NCBI GenBank assembly: GCA_016200085.1
Contig: JACQFL010000014.1
Span: forward strand, 1-64,000
Reading direction: 5' to 3'
From: Candidatus Rokuibacteriota bacterium
Lineage (GTDB): Bacteria; Methylomirabilota; Methylomirabilia; Rokubacteriales; CSP1-6
DNA length: 64,000 bases
Shown: positions 8,578 to 21,315 of the stretch, piece by piece
How positions within the stretch are numbered: the first letter of the stretch is position 1
Layout: every line of letters begins with the position of its first letter
The notes under the pieces: generated by a model
What the model was told of the DNA's origin: nothing
The model's input: the letters and a program-made list of their open reading frames with translations, nothing else
Databases searched by the model: none
Translations under genes and position numbers: made by a program

Positions 8578-11125
8578 CGACGACCACCGTATCACCTTCC
8601 TTGACCTCACCCTCCAGGAGCTTGAGCGCGAGCGGGTCCTGGATGAGCCGCTGGATGGTCCGTTTCAGCGGGCGCGCGCCGAAGGTCGGGTCGTAGCCCT
8701 CCTGGGCGATCACGTCCTTGGCGGCGTCGGTGATCTGGAGCTCGATGCGGCGGGCGGCCAGGCGCGTGCGGAGGTACTCGAGCTGGATGTCCACGATCCG
8801 CGCCAGCTGCTCGCGCTCGAGCGGGTGGAAGATCACCACTTCGTCGATCCGGTTCAGGAACTCGGGCCGCAGCGTGTTCCGCAGCTCCTGCATGATCAGC
8901 GGGCGCACCTTGTCGGGCTTCTCGTAGTCCCGGAAGATGTGGCTGCCGAGGTTCGAGGTCATGATGACCACGGTGTTGCGGAAGTCCACCGTCCGGCCGT
9001 GGCCGTCGGTCAGCCGGCCGTCGTCGAGCAATTGCAGGAGCACGTTGAACACGTCAGGGTGCGCCTTTTCGATCTCATCGAACAGGATCACGCAGTACAG
9101 GCGGCGCCGGACCGCCTCGGTGAGCTGGCCGCCTTCCTCGTAGCCGACATATCCCGGCGGCGCGCCGATGAGGCGCGCCACGGTGTGCTTCTCCATGTAC
9201 TCGGACATGTCGATCCGGATCATGGCCCGCTCGTCGTCGAAGAGGAACTCCGCGAGCGCGCGGGCCAGCTCCGTCTTGCCCACGCCGGTGGGCCCGAGGA
9301 AGAGGAAGGAGCCGATCGGCCGGTTGGGATCGCTGAGGCCGGAGCGGGCGCGCCGCACGGCGTTGGCCACCGCGTGGATCGCCTCGTCCTGGCCGACCAC
9401 GCGCTGGCCGAGGCGCTCCTCCATCTTCACCAGCTTCTGCACCTCGGCCTCGAGCAGCCGCGTGACGGGGATGCCCGTCCACTTGGCCACGGTGGCCGCG
9501 ATGTCCTCCTCGTCCACCTCGTTGCGGACCATCGGCCCGCCGTCGTGGGTCGTGGTCGCTTGCGCTTCGAGGGCGGCGCGCTCCCGCTCGAGCCGGGGCA
9601 GCACGCTGTGCTGGATCTCTGCGGCGCGGCTCCAGTCGGCCTGGCGCTGGGCCTCGGCCAGCGCGGTCTGCGTGGCGTCGATCTCGGCCTTGACCTTGCC
9701 GAGGCGGTCCATGCCGCCCTTCTCGGCCTGCCACCGCGCGCGCAGCGCGTCGGCCCGCTCCTTGAGCGAGGCGAGCTCGGCGTCGATGCGGCTCAGCCGG
9801 TCGCGGGCCGCCGGATCGTCCGTGTCGCGCGCGACCGAGACGCGGTCGATCTCGAGCTGCATGATGCGCCGCTCGACGTCGTCGAGGACCTGGGGCTTGG
9901 ACTCCATCTGCATGCGGATGCGCGCGGCGGACTCGTCGACGAGGTCGATGGCCTTGTCGGGCAGGAACCGATCGGTGATGTAGCGGTGCGACAGCACGGC
10001 CGCCGCCACCAGCGCGGAATCCTTGATCTTGATGTGGTGGTGCTGCTCGTAGCGCGCCTTGAGGCCCCGCAGGATGGAGATCGTGTCCTCCACCGACGGC
10101 TCGCGGACCAGCACCGGCTGGAAGCGGCGCTCCAGCGCGGGGTCCTTCTCGATGTGCTTGCGGTACTCGTCCAGGGTAGTGGCCCCGATGCAGCGCAGCT
10201 CGCCGCGGGCGAGCGCGGGCTTGAGCATGTTGGCCGCGTCCACCGCGCCCTCGGCGGCGCCCGCGCCGACCAGCGTGTGCAGCTCGTCGATGAAGCAGAC
10301 GATCTCGCCCTCGGACTCGGTGATCTCCTTGAGCACGGCCTTGAGGCGGTCCTCGAACTCGCCGCGGTACTTCGAGCCCGCCACCATGGCGCCGATGTCG
10401 ATGGCCACCAGCCGCTTGTTCTTCAACCCCTCGGGGACGTCGCCGTCCACGATGCGCTTGGCCAGGCCATCCACGATCGCGGTCTTGCCGACCCCGGGCT
10501 CGCCGATGAGCACCGGGTTGTTCTTGGTCCGCCGGGAGAGGACCTGGATGACCCGGCGGATCTCCTCGTCGCGCCCGATGACGGGGTCGAGCTTGCCCTT
10601 GCGCGCGGCCTCGGTGAGATCGCGCGAGTAGCGCTTGAGCGCCTCGTACTTGCCCTCGGGGTTCTCGTCGGTGACGCGCTGGGTGCCGCGCACGTCGACG
10701 AGGGCGCGGTAGATGGCCTCGGCCGTCACGCCGGCGCCGCCGAGGATGCGGCCGGCCGCCCCGCCCTTGTCCTGGGCGATGCCGATCAGCAGGTGCTCGG
10801 TCGAGACGTACTCGTCCTTGAGCCGCTCCGCCTCCGCCTGCGCGGTGTCGAACACCGCGGCCAGGCGCTGGCCCATGTACTGTCCCGCGCCGCCGCGGAC
10901 CTTGGCCCCCTTGGCGAGCTCCGCCTCGATCTGCCGGCGGATCCCGTCGGCGGGCGCGCCGAGCCGGGCGAGGAGCGGCCCCACCACGCCCTCCTGCTGC
11001 TGCACGAGGGCGAGCAGCAGGTGCTCGGGCTCGATCGCCTGGTGGTCCTGCTGGTCGGCGATCGACTGCGCCGACTGCACGGCCTCGCGGGCCTTCACGG
11101 TGAACTTGTCGAATCTCGGCGCCAT
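8537..11125 (-). CDS. clpB: ATP-dependent disaggregase ClpB
   Basis: A full-length 862-residue ClpB. It has an N-terminal Clp_N double repeat, NBD1 with Walker A GEPGVGKT at 208-215, a long coiled-coil middle domain (about 400-530) and NBD2 with Walker A GPTGVGKT at 611-618 and [20 protein letters not shown]. The middle domain separates it from ClpA/ClpC. The hexamer extracts polypeptides from aggregates together with DnaK/DnaJ. It lies eight bases downstream of the dnaJ-like gene, so the pair is likely one transcript. The ATG is preceded by a purine-rich GGGAGCC site. Confidence 0.97.
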   Translation of the reverse strand: MAPRFDKFTVKAREAVQSAQSIADQQDHQAIEPEHLLLALVQQQEGVVGPLLARLGAPADGIRRQIEAELAKGAKVRGGAGQYMGQRLAAVFDTAQAEAERLKDEYVSTEHLLIGIAQDKGGAAGRILGGAGVTAEAIYRALVDVRGTQRVTDENPEGKYEALKRYSRDLTEAARKGKLDPVIGRDEEIRRVIQVLSRRTKNNPVLIGEPGVGKTAIVDGLAKRIVDGDVPEGLKNKRLVAIDIGAMVAGSKYRGEFEDRLKAVLKEITESEGEIVCFIDELHTLVGAGAAEGAVDAANMLKPALARGELRCIGATTLDEYRKHIEKDPALERRFQPVLVREPSVEDTISILRGLKARYEQHHHIKIKDSALVAAAVLSHRYITDRFLPDKAIDLVDESAARIRMQMESKPQVLDDVERRIMQLEIDRVSVARDTDDPAARDRLSRIDAELASLKERADALRARWQAEKGGMDRLGKVKAEIDATQTALAEAQRQADWSRAAEIQHSVLPRLERERAALEAQATTTHDGGPMVRNEVDEEDIAATVAKWTGIPVTRLLEAEVQKLVKMEERLGQRVVGQDEAIHAVANAVRRARSGLSDPNRPIGSFLFLGPTGVGKTELARALAEFLFDDERAMIRIDMSEYMEKHTVARLIGAPPGYVGYEEGGQLTEAVRRRLYCVILFDEIEKAHPDVFNVLLQLLDDGRLTDGHGRTVDFRNTVVIMTSNLGSHIFRDYEKPDKVRPLIMQELRNTLRPEFLNRIDEVVIFHPLEREQLARIVDIQLEYLRTRLAARRIELQITDAAKDVIAQEGYDPTFGARPLKRTIQRLIQDPLALKLLEGEVKEGDTVVVDAHATELVFRRED

Positions 11126-11132
11126 GGCTCCC

Positions 11133-12170
11133 TTACCCCAGATAGGCGCGCGGGTTGTCCGCGCGCGCCGCCTTCAATTTCGCGTAGAGGTCCTGCTCCG
11201 TCGCCTGCAGATCCGACGGCATGACGATCTTCACCCGCACCAGCTCGTCGCCCGCGCCGCCGCCCTTCAGGCGGGGCGTGCCGTAGCCGGGCAGACGGAA
11301 CGTCCGGCCGCTCGAGGTTCCCGGCGGCACCTTCATCGACACCTTCCCGCGCAGGGTCGGGACCTCGACGCTGGCGCCGAGCGCCGCCTCGGGGGCGGTG
11401 ATGGGCAGCTCGAGGTGCAGGTCGTCGCCCTTGCGCTCGAAGAGCGGGTGGGACGAGACGGTGACCGCCAGGTAGAGGTCGCCGCGCGCGCCGGCGGCGC
11501 CGCCACCCTCGCCGCCCACGCGCACGCGCTGCCCGGTCTTCACGCCGGCCGGGATCTTCACGTCGACCGTCCGCGTCGCGCGCTGCCAGCCGGTGCCGCC
11601 GCAGGTCGCGCAGGGCTTGCCCTTGACGTTGCCGGCGCCCTGGCACGTGGCGCAGGGCTCGTCGCTTTGTAGGTTAAGGCTCTTGCGCGCGCCGGTGAAG
11701 GCGTCCTCGAGCGAGATCTCGACGTGGCCCTGCACGTCCTGGCCGCGCATGCGCCCACCGCGGGTCTCGCGGCCGAAGAGATCCTCGATGCCGCCGCGGC
11801 CGCCCCGGCCGCCCATCCGCGCGCCGAGGTCGCCGAAGATGGTGCGGAAGAAATCGGAGAAGTCTCCGGCATCGCCGTACTCGACGTGGAAGCCGCCGGG
11901 CCCCCCCGCGCCGGGCCGCGCGCCCGGGCCCGCCTGGGCGTAGCGCTGCCAGTCCGGGCCGAGGGTGTCGTAGCGCTGCCGCTTCTCGGGATCGGACAGG
12001 ACCTCGTAGGCCTCGTTGATCTCCTTGAAGCGGTCGGTCGAGTCCTTGCCCTTGGCGACGTCCGGGTGGTACTTGCGCGCCAGCCGGCGGAAGGCGGACT
12101 TGATCGTCTTTCCGTCGGCCTTGCGGTCGACGCCGAGGGTCTTGTAGTAGTCCTTGAACTCGACGGCCAT
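11133..12170 (-). CDS. DnaJ-family co-chaperone with short zinc-finger region
   Basis: 345 residues: an N-terminal J domain with HPD at 35-37, a Gly-rich linker, a short cysteine region with two CxxCxGxG units (CATCQGAG and CATCGGTG), then the DnaJ C-terminal substrate-binding domains. Classical DnaJ has four such units, so this is intermediate between DnaJ and the zinc-less CbpA type. It should stimulate DnaK ATPase activity and pass clients to ClpB, encoded next. A TACACT box (12184-12179, minus) sits 9 bp upstream of the start and may be the -10 element of its own promoter. dnaK is not in the window. Confidence 0.92.
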   Translation of the reverse strand: MAVEFKDYYKTLGVDRKADGKTIKSAFRRLARKYHPDVAKGKDSTDRFKEINEAYEVLSDPEKRQRYDTLGPDWQRYAQAGPGARPGAGGPGGFHVEYGDAGDFSDFFRTIFGDLGARMGGRGGRGGIEDLFGRETRGGRMRGQDVQGHVEISLEDAFTGARKSLNLQSDEPCATCQGAGNVKGKPCATCGGTGWQRATRTVDVKIPAGVKTGQRVRVGGEGGGAAGARGDLYLAVTVSSHPLFERKGDDLHLELPITAPEAALGASVEVPTLRGKVSMKVPPGTSSGRTFRLPGYGTPRLKGGGAGDELVRVKIVMPSDLQATEQDLYAKLKAARADNPRAYLG

Positions 12171-12233
12171 CTGCTAGAAGTGTAGCAGACGCCTTTAGGC
12201 CTGTCGGCTCAAGGACTTACGGGAAGGCGTGGC

Positions 12234-15586
<3,353 letters not shown>

Positions 15587-15653
15587 GAAGGCCCTTCCTC
15601 CGAAATCTAGCGCCCGTGACCTGGAGTGTCAAACTCGCGCGGCCTCTTTTCCC

Positions 15654-15683
15654 TTGACACTTCCGGGGCGTTTGCCCTAAAAC
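15654..15683 (+). promoter_or_regulatory. Candidate promoter of the respiratory cluster
   Basis: A perfect TTGACA (15654-15659) is followed after 18 bases by TAAAAC (15678-15683), four of six matches to the -10 consensus. It lies in the divergent region between ftsH and the CydA-like gene and points towards the latter. A start near 15690 would put the GTG at 15700 almost at the transcript end, which favours the in-frame GTG at 15733 as the real translation start. Confidence 0.4.
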
Positions 15684-15699
15684 CGGCCCGGACAACGAT

Positions 15700-17505
15700 G
15701 TGACTTCCGGAACAAGGTCTGCCCTCGACCGCGTGTCCGCGCGCCGCCGTGCGGGTGCGCTGCTCGTCCTGCTCGGCCTGGCCGTCCTCGCCCTCACGCT
15801 CCCTGCCGCCGCCCAGGACGCGGCCAAGGAGCCGGCGTACCGGGCCTTCCCCCTCCTCGGCTCCCGCCTGGCGGTGTGGGCCATCGCGCAGCTGCACCTC
15901 AATTTCGCCGCCTTCATCCTGGGCGTGCCGATCTTCGCCGTGATCATCGAGATCATCGGCTGGCGCACGCGCGACGCCCGCTACGACTGGCTGTCCCACG
16001 AGTTCGTCAAGCTCACGTTCGCCGCCTTCTCCACGACGGCGCTCCTCGGCGCGCTCCTGCTGTTCCTCTTCGCCGGCTACTATCCGAAATTCTGGACGTA
16101 CATGTCGTCCATCTTCTTCCCCACCTACGGGATCTATGCCGCCCTCTTCTTCGCCGAGACCTTCACCGTCTACCTCTGGTACTACGGCTGGGACTGGCTG
16201 TCCGGGCCGCGCAAGGGCATCCACGTCGCGCTCGGCGTCCTCAGCAACCTGTTCGGCACGGCCATCCTGCTCGTGGCCAACTCGTGGGTGACGTTCATGA
16301 TCTCGCCCGCGGGGATCACGGAGTCGGGCGCCCTCAAGGGCAGCGTGTGGGCCGCCATCAACAACTATACGTGGATGCCCATCAACATCCACCGACTCAT
16401 CGCCAATATCGTCTTCGGTGGCACCATCGCGGCCGCCTACGCGGCCTTCCGCTTCCTCGGCGCCACCAGCGACGAGGAGCGGGCCCGCTACGACTGGATG
16501 GGCTACATCGGCAACTTCGTCGCGCTGTCCGCCTTCATCGTGCTGCCCTTCGCGGGCTACTACCTCGGCCGCGAGATCTACGCCTTCAACCAGACCATGG
16601 GCATCACCATGATGGGCGGCTTCATGTCCTGGCTGTGGATCATCCAGGCCATCCTGATCGGCGTGCTCTTCCTCGGCTCGAACTACTACCTCTGGCTGGG
16701 GATGGAGCGCATCCCCGGCTCCGAGCGCTACCGCCGCTACGTGCCGATGATGATCGGCATCCTCGCCTTCGGCTTCATGGTGTGGGCCACGCCGCGCAGC
16801 ATGGTGATCACCCTCGACGAGGCGCGCGCCATGGGCGGCACCCACCACCCGGTCCTCGGCTTCCTCGGCGTCATGTCGGCCAAGAACACGGCCGTGAACA
16901 TGATGATCCTGACCACCTTCCTGTCCTTCGTGCTCTACCGCCGCGCCAACCGCATCTCCACCAGGTCCTGGGCGGGCGCGGGCATGCTGATCCAGTGGGC
17001 GGCGCTCGTGGCCGCCGCCGTCGTGGTGATCTTCTACGGCGTGTACGGCTACTTCGTGGAGTCGCTCGTCCGCATCGGCTTCTCCGTCTACCAGGTCATG
17101 GCCGTGCTCGGCGCCATCGTGGTGGTCATGGCCATCGACATCCCGATGTTCCGCGGCGCGCGCTCCACGGGCGCCATCCGCTGGGGCACCATCGCGCCGC
17201 GGTCGCAGTACGTGCTCATCATCCTGGCGGTGACGTTCACCTGGCTGATGGGGCTCATGGGCTTCGCGCGCTCGGGCATCCGCCAGCACTGGCACGTCTA
17301 CGGCGTGATGGTGGACAAGTCGGTCGATGCGGCGACCCCGGCCATCGGCTACGCCGCCAACGTCATCACCGTGGTGACGATCGTGTTCTTCGCGCTGGTG
17401 ATGTTCATCTTCTGGCTCGGGGGCCTCAGCGACCGCGGCCAGGCGGGCGCCCACGGGCACGCGCCCGCCCCCCTGATCGCGGGCGGCAGCGACGAGCAGG
17501 CCTGA
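15700..17505 (+). CDS. CydA-like cytochrome bd quinol oxidase subunit I homologue
   Basis: 601 residues with a signal-peptide-like N terminus and about 13 hydrophobic helices. It is distantly related to CydA: H66 (QLHLNF) and H231 (INIHRLIAN) fit the two conserved haem ligands, and E153 (FAETFTV) fits the second glutamate of helix III. The first helix-III glutamate of E. coli CydA seems to be absent (TYGIYAALFF), as is the long Q loop. No cydB is present; two c-type cytochrome genes follow directly. I infer a membrane subunit of a quinol-oxidising complex that passes electrons to haem c. An in-frame GTG at 15733 starting SARRRAGALL is a likely alternative start. Confidence 0.8.
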   Translation: MTSGTRSALDRVSARRRAGALLVLLGLAVLALTLPAAAQDAAKEPAYRAFPLLGSRLAVWAIAQLHLNFAAFILGVPIFAVIIEIIGWRTRDARYDWLSHEFVKLTFAAFSTTALLGALLLFLFAGYYPKFWTYMSSIFFPTYGIYAALFFAETFTVYLWYYGWDWLSGPRKGIHVALGVLSNLFGTAILLVANSWVTFMISPAGITESGALKGSVWAAINNYTWMPINIHRLIANIVFGGTIAAAYAAFRFLGATSDEERARYDWMGYIGNFVALSAFIVLPFAGYYLGREIYAFNQTMGITMMGGFMSWLWIIQAILIGVLFLGSNYYLWLGMERIPGSERYRRYVPMMIGILAFGFMVWATPRSMVITLDEARAMGGTHHPVLGFLGVMSAKNTAVNMMILTTFLSFVLYRRANRISTRSWAGAGMLIQWAALVAAAVVVIFYGVYGYFVESLVRIGFSVYQVMAVLGAIVVVMAIDIPMFRGARSTGAIRWGTIAPRSQYVLIILAVTFTWLMGLMGFARSGIRQHWHVYGVMVDKSVDAATPAIGYAANVITVVTIVFFALVMFIFWLGGLSDRGQAGAHGHAPAPLIAGGSDEQA

Positions 17506-17506
17506 C

Positions 17507-18304
17507 GTGCGCGTGCCCGTCGGGGTGAAGGTCGGGCTGGTGTCCCTGGTCGTCATGGGCGCCTACTCCGGGTACGCGAACTACATCCCCCAGGTGCAAT
17601 CGAAGCCACCGCAGGAGCTGTCGCTCGAGGGCGGCCACGTCACGCCGGCCCAGCTCGTCAAGGCGGGCGAGGAGATCTTCCACACGAAGGGAACGTGCGA
17701 GATCTGTCATCGCGTCGGCCAGAAGGGCACGCGGGCGCCCGATCTCGCCGGCATCGGCGCGCGCGCGGGCAAGACCAAGCCCGGCATGGGCGCCAAGCAG
17801 TACCTCGTCGAGTCACTGCTCCAGCCGGCCGCCTTCATCGTCGAAGGCTATCCGCCCATCATGCCTGCGGTGGACAAGCCGCCGATCGCGCTCAATCGTT
17901 CCGAGGTGTGGGCCGTCGTCGCGTTCCTGGAATCCCTCGGAGGGACCGTCGACGTCACGCTCGACGACATCCCCGCGACCGTGGGCGCGGGCGGCGGCGG
18001 CGCGGCGGCGGCGGAGGTCAAGATCCCGGGCGATCCGAAGGCGGGCGAGGCGGTCTTCATGGGCAAGGGCACCTGCCTGGCGTGTCACATCGCGGGCAAG
18101 GTCGGCGCCGGCAAGGTGGGCCCCGACCTGTCGCAGATCGCCAGGATCCAGACGCCGGACTACATCATGGCCAAGATCCTGAATCCCGCGGGCAGGGGCA
18201 CGGTGGCCGGCTACCCCAAGGGTGTCATGCCGCAGACGTTCGGCCAGACGCTCTCGGCGAAGGAGTACACCGACCTCGTGGCGTTCCTCCTCACGCTGAA
18301 ATAA
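17507..18304 (+). CDS. Dihaem c-type cytochrome, membrane anchored
   Basis: 265 residues. An N-terminal uncleaved anchor (VGLVSLVVMGAYSGYANYI) is followed by two class I cytochrome c domains, with CEICH at 64-68 and CLACH at 190-194, joined by an Ala/Gly-rich linker. Axial methionines are probably in PPIMPAV and PKGVMPQTF. The GTG start is one base after the stop of the CydA-like gene, so the two are translationally linked. This supports a complex in which the CydA-like subunit reduces haem c rather than oxygen. Exported haem c attachment is expected. Confidence 0.9.
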   Translation: MRVPVGVKVGLVSLVVMGAYSGYANYIPQVQSKPPQELSLEGGHVTPAQLVKAGEEIFHTKGTCEICHRVGQKGTRAPDLAGIGARAGKTKPGMGAKQYLVESLLQPAAFIVEGYPPIMPAVDKPPIALNRSEVWAVVAFLESLGGTVDVTLDDIPATVGAGGGGAAAAEVKIPGDPKAGEAVFMGKGTCLACHIAGKVGAGKVGPDLSQIARIQTPDYIMAKILNPAGRGTVAGYPKGVMPQTFGQTLSAKEYTDLVAFLLTLK

Positions 18305-18306
18305 CG

Positions 18307-19059
18307 ATGAACGTCCTCCGCTCGCGCTTCACGCAGGCGGTCCTCCTGCTCGTGCTCGCCTTCGCGATCTTCAAGTTCGGCATCCGGCCGCCGGCACCGT
18401 GGAGCGTGCTCACGCTCTACATGGCCATCGTGTTCCTCGCCACGATCGTCTACGTCTCGTCGGACTCGGACTCCTGGCGCGAGTTCCTGGGCCCGCTGCG
18501 CACGACGGTCATGGATCCGGGCAAGCGCCCGCTGCGCATCGCGCTGGGGATCGTGATCCCCGTGCTGCTGGGCTACTACGCCTACACCCAGGCCGCGGCC
18601 AAGCCCCAGGCGCCGCCCGAGCTGCGCGCGGTGCACCCCGCGCCGCCCGCGTCGATCCAGTTCCGGGGCAAGGAGATCACCATCGCGGGCGTCGAGAATC
18701 CGTTGAGAAAAGATACGGCGAGCCTCGGCAAGCACGTCGCGGCGGGGGGCGAGATCTACATCAAGAACTGCGTCTACTGCCACGGCGACAATCTCGACGG
18801 CAAGGGGATGTTCGCCTACGGCTTCAACCCGCCGCCGGCGAACTTCGAGGACCCGGGCACGATCGCGATGCTGCAGGAGGCCTTCCTGTTCTGGCGCATC
18901 GTCAAGGGGGGGCCGGGGTTGCCGAAGGAGTCGACGCCGTGGAACTCGGTGATGCCGGCGTGGGAGGATCGTCTGACGGAGGAACAGATCTGGCAGGTGA
19001 TCATGTACCTGTACGCGGCGACCAACCAGCAGCCGCGTCGATGGGAGTCGTCTCACTAG
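18307..19059 (+). CDS. Membrane-bound monohaem cytochrome c
   Basis: 250 residues with three hydrophobic helices in the first 100 residues (around 10-28, 34-52 and 75-95), then a periplasmic cytochrome c domain with CVYCH at 155-159 and a downstream VMPAW methionine candidate. It starts two bases after the previous stop, within the same transcript. The three-helix anchor is unusual for a simple electron carrier and suggests a fixed subunit of the quinol-oxidising complex. The exact partner is inferred from gene order. Confidence 0.88.
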   Translation: MNVLRSRFTQAVLLLVLAFAIFKFGIRPPAPWSVLTLYMAIVFLATIVYVSSDSDSWREFLGPLRTTVMDPGKRPLRIALGIVIPVLLGYYAYTQAAAKPQAPPELRAVHPAPPASIQFRGKEITIAGVENPLRKDTASLGKHVAAGGEIYIKNCVYCHGDNLDGKGMFAYGFNPPPANFEDPGTIAMLQEAFLFWRIVKGGPGLPKESTPWNSVMPAWEDRLTEEQIWQVIMYLYAATNQQPRRWESSH

Positions 19060-19060
19060 C

Positions 19061-20563
19061 ATGTGGCGGCTCGTCGCTCGATCCAAAAGCCATTTCACCG
19101 CTCGCTCCTCGGCGCCCAGCATCTGGGACATTTTGATCGCCCTACTTCTGTTCGTCCCGGTACCGCTGATTTCCCCGCGCGTGGTCTTGGCGCAGGCGGG
19201 GGACGCGAATGCGGGGAAGGCGGTGTACGAGCGGAAGTGTGTGCTGTGTCATGGGGAGAAGGGGGATGGGAAGGGGCCGGGGGCGGAGAATCTGGATCCA
19301 CGGCCGCGGGACTTCACGTCGGGGGTGTACAAGGTCCGGACGACGGTGAACAAGGTCCCGACGGACCAGGACATCTTCCGCGTGATCTCCAAGGGCATGC
19401 CGGGCACGTCGATGCCGGCGTGGGACGTGCTGCCCGAGAAGGACCGCTGGCACCTGGTCGCCTACGTCAAGAGCTTCGCGGCCGAGAAGCTCAAGGAGGC
19501 GCCCAAGAAGCTCGACCTGCCCAAGGAGGTCGCCCCCTCCGAGGCGTCGATCAAGCGTGGCAAGGAGATGTTCGAGGCCATCGAATGCAACAAGTGTCAC
19601 GGCACGGAAGGCCGCGCGGACGGGCCGTCACATCCCGAGCTCAAGGACGACTGGAGCCATCCCATCCGGCCGGCCAACCTGACCAAGCGCTGGACCTTCC
19701 GCGGGGGCGCCGATCGCACCGCGGTCGCGACCCGCATCGCCAACGGCGTGCTCGGCACGCCCATGCCCGCCTTCGGCGATGCCGTGGAGAAGCCCGAGGA
19801 CGTCTGGCACCTGGCGAACTACATCGCCTCGCTCGGCCCCGAGTCGCCGCGCCTGGCCACGCTGGTGACGGTGACGGCCGTCACCGACGCGATCCCCGAC
19901 GATCCGAACGCAGACTTCTGGAGGAAGATCGCGCCCGGCGCCATCCCGCTGATGGGCCAGGTCATCGTCGACCCGCGCAACTTCAACCCCTCCATCGATC
20001 TGATCTCCGTGCGCGCGGCGTGGAACGACAGGGAGATCGCCTTCCACCTGACGTGGGACGACCCCACGGAGTCGAAGGACGCGGGCAAGAGCGACGGCGT
20101 CGCGCTGCAGTTCCCGCCGCAGCCGCCCACCGGGCCCGAGCGGCCGTACTTCCTGATGGGCGACGCCTCCGACGGCGTCTACCAGCTGCGCTGGGAGCAC
20201 GGCCGGGGCGTGGCCGAGGTGACCGCGAACGGGCCGGGGAAGGTCGCGCCGATCGCCGGGGGCGAGGCGACGGCGAAGGTGGCCTTCGCGAACGGCCAGT
20301 ACCGGCTCGTGATCAAGCGCGCGCTGGCGTCGAAGGACGCGAGCCGGCCGCCCTTCACCCCGGCGGCCTTCATGCCCGTCGCCGTCCAGGCGTGGGACGG
20401 CGGCGCCGGGGAGGCGCCCCCGAAGATGTCGCTGACCTCGTGGTACTATCTGCGCCTGGAGGAGCCGCAGTCGAGCCGTCGTTTCGTCATTCCTCCCGTC
20501 GTGGCGATCCTCACGTTCGCGGTGATGTTCGTGGTGGTGCGCGCGGCGCGGAGCCGGGGCTGA
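19061..20563 (+). CDS. Dihaem cytochrome c fused to ethylbenzene dehydrogenase-type haem domain
   Basis: 500 residues: a signal segment ending near VLAQA, two cytochrome c motifs (CVLCH at 60-64 and CNKCH at 176-180), then an ethylbenzene-dehydrogenase/NarI-like gamma haem-b binding domain (about 260-460, with VRAAWNDREIAFHLTWDD and the SWYYLRLEEP end), and a C-terminal transmembrane helix. EB_dh domains are gamma subunits of molybdenum enzymes such as ethylbenzene dehydrogenase and nitrite oxidoreductase. No molybdopterin or iron-sulfur partner gene lies nearby, so here it more likely serves as a haem c/haem b relay within the membrane complex. Confidence 0.85.
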   Translation: MWRLVARSKSHFTARSSAPSIWDILIALLLFVPVPLISPRVVLAQAGDANAGKAVYERKCVLCHGEKGDGKGPGAENLDPRPRDFTSGVYKVRTTVNKVPTDQDIFRVISKGMPGTSMPAWDVLPEKDRWHLVAYVKSFAAEKLKEAPKKLDLPKEVAPSEASIKRGKEMFEAIECNKCHGTEGRADGPSHPELKDDWSHPIRPANLTKRWTFRGGADRTAVATRIANGVLGTPMPAFGDAVEKPEDVWHLANYIASLGPESPRLATLVTVTAVTDAIPDDPNADFWRKIAPGAIPLMGQVIVDPRNFNPSIDLISVRAAWNDREIAFHLTWDDPTESKDAGKSDGVALQFPPQPPTGPERPYFLMGDASDGVYQLRWEHGRGVAEVTANGPGKVAPIAGGEATAKVAFANGQYRLVIKRALASKDASRPPFTPAAFMPVAVQAWDGGAGEAPPKMSLTSWYYLRLEEPQSSRRFVIPPVVAILTFAVMFVVVRAARSRG

Positions 20564-20585
20564 CCTCTGACAAGGAGAGGCACTG

Positions 20586-21284
20586 ATGCGTAAGGGACTC
20601 GGAGCATTCATGGCAGTCGCCCTCGTCGCGGGCACCGCGCTGTTCGTCGCCCGTCCCCAGTGGGCCGGGGCCCAGGGCGGCGGCACCATCGAGGCCGAGG
20701 TGAAGTACACCGGCGCTCCCGTCGTCGAGAAGATCAAGATCAACAAGGACACGGAGAAGTGCGGGACGGAGGCGAAGATCGAGAAGGTCGCGGTCGGGGC
20801 TGGCAAGGGCCTGGCCAACACGGTGGTCTCCGTGCCCGGCGCCAAGGGCGCGCCCACGGCCAAGAAGATCTCCGTCGACCAGAAGGGCTGCGAGTTCCAC
20901 CCGCACGTGGCCGCGACCACCCCGGGCGAGGTCGAGTTCAAGAACTCCGACGACATCCTGCACAACCTGCACACCTACTCGACGGCGAACGCCTCCATCA
21001 ACAAGGCGCAGCCGAAGTTCAAGAAGACGATGACGGAGAAGTTCGAGAAGCCCGAGATCATCAAGATCACCTGCGACGTGCACAGCTGGATGCTCGGCTG
21101 GATCGCCGTCATGCCCAACCCCTACTTCGGCGTGACCGACGGCAACGGCGTGGCCAAGATCGAGAACGTGCCGCCCGGCAAGTACAAGGTCGAGGCCTGG
21201 CACGAGACCCTCGGCAAGCAGGAGAAAGAGGTCGAGGTCAAGGCCGGCCAGACCGCCAAGGTCGCCTTCGAGATGAAGAAGTAA
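20586..21284 (+). CDS. Periplasmic cupredoxin with C-terminal carboxypeptidase-regulatory-like domain
   Basis: 232 residues with a signal peptide (cut near AGAQG). A cupredoxin domain carries candidate type 1 copper ligands H126 (DDILHN), C163, H166 and M169 (CDVHSWM). The C-terminal part (FGVTDGNGVAKIENVPPGKYKVEAWHE) is a carboxypeptidase-regulatory-like beta-sandwich. A clear AAGGAG ribosome site precedes the ATG. It lies between the cytochrome module and oxidase subunit II, so it is a plausible soluble electron carrier between them. A paralogue with the same ligand set lies at 28144-28881. Confidence 0.85.
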   Translation: MRKGLGAFMAVALVAGTALFVARPQWAGAQGGGTIEAEVKYTGAPVVEKIKINKDTEKCGTEAKIEKVAVGAGKGLANTVVSVPGAKGAPTAKKISVDQKGCEFHPHVAATTPGEVEFKNSDDILHNLHTYSTANASINKAQPKFKKTMTEKFEKPEIIKITCDVHSWMLGWIAVMPNPYFGVTDGNGVAKIENVPPGKYKVEAWHETLGKQEKEVEVKAGQTAKVAFEMKK

Positions 21285-21315
21285 AGTCCGGGGAACCGGG
21301 GAGGATCGACACCGC

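Noticed and set aside
8471..11224. Very long plus-strand frame opposite clpB
   Set aside because: It is the antisense of a conserved clpB gene; its sequence is Leu/Asp/Gly-biased without domains, as expected from high-GC shadow frames.
15700..17505. Annotation as a classical cytochrome bd oxidase
   Set aside because: No CydB, altered helix-III residues and adjacent cytochrome c genes argue against the standard enzyme.
19061..20563. Gamma subunit of nitrite oxidoreductase or ethylbenzene dehydrogenase
   Set aside because: No molybdopterin or Fe-S subunit gene is present in the window; only the haem domain is shared.
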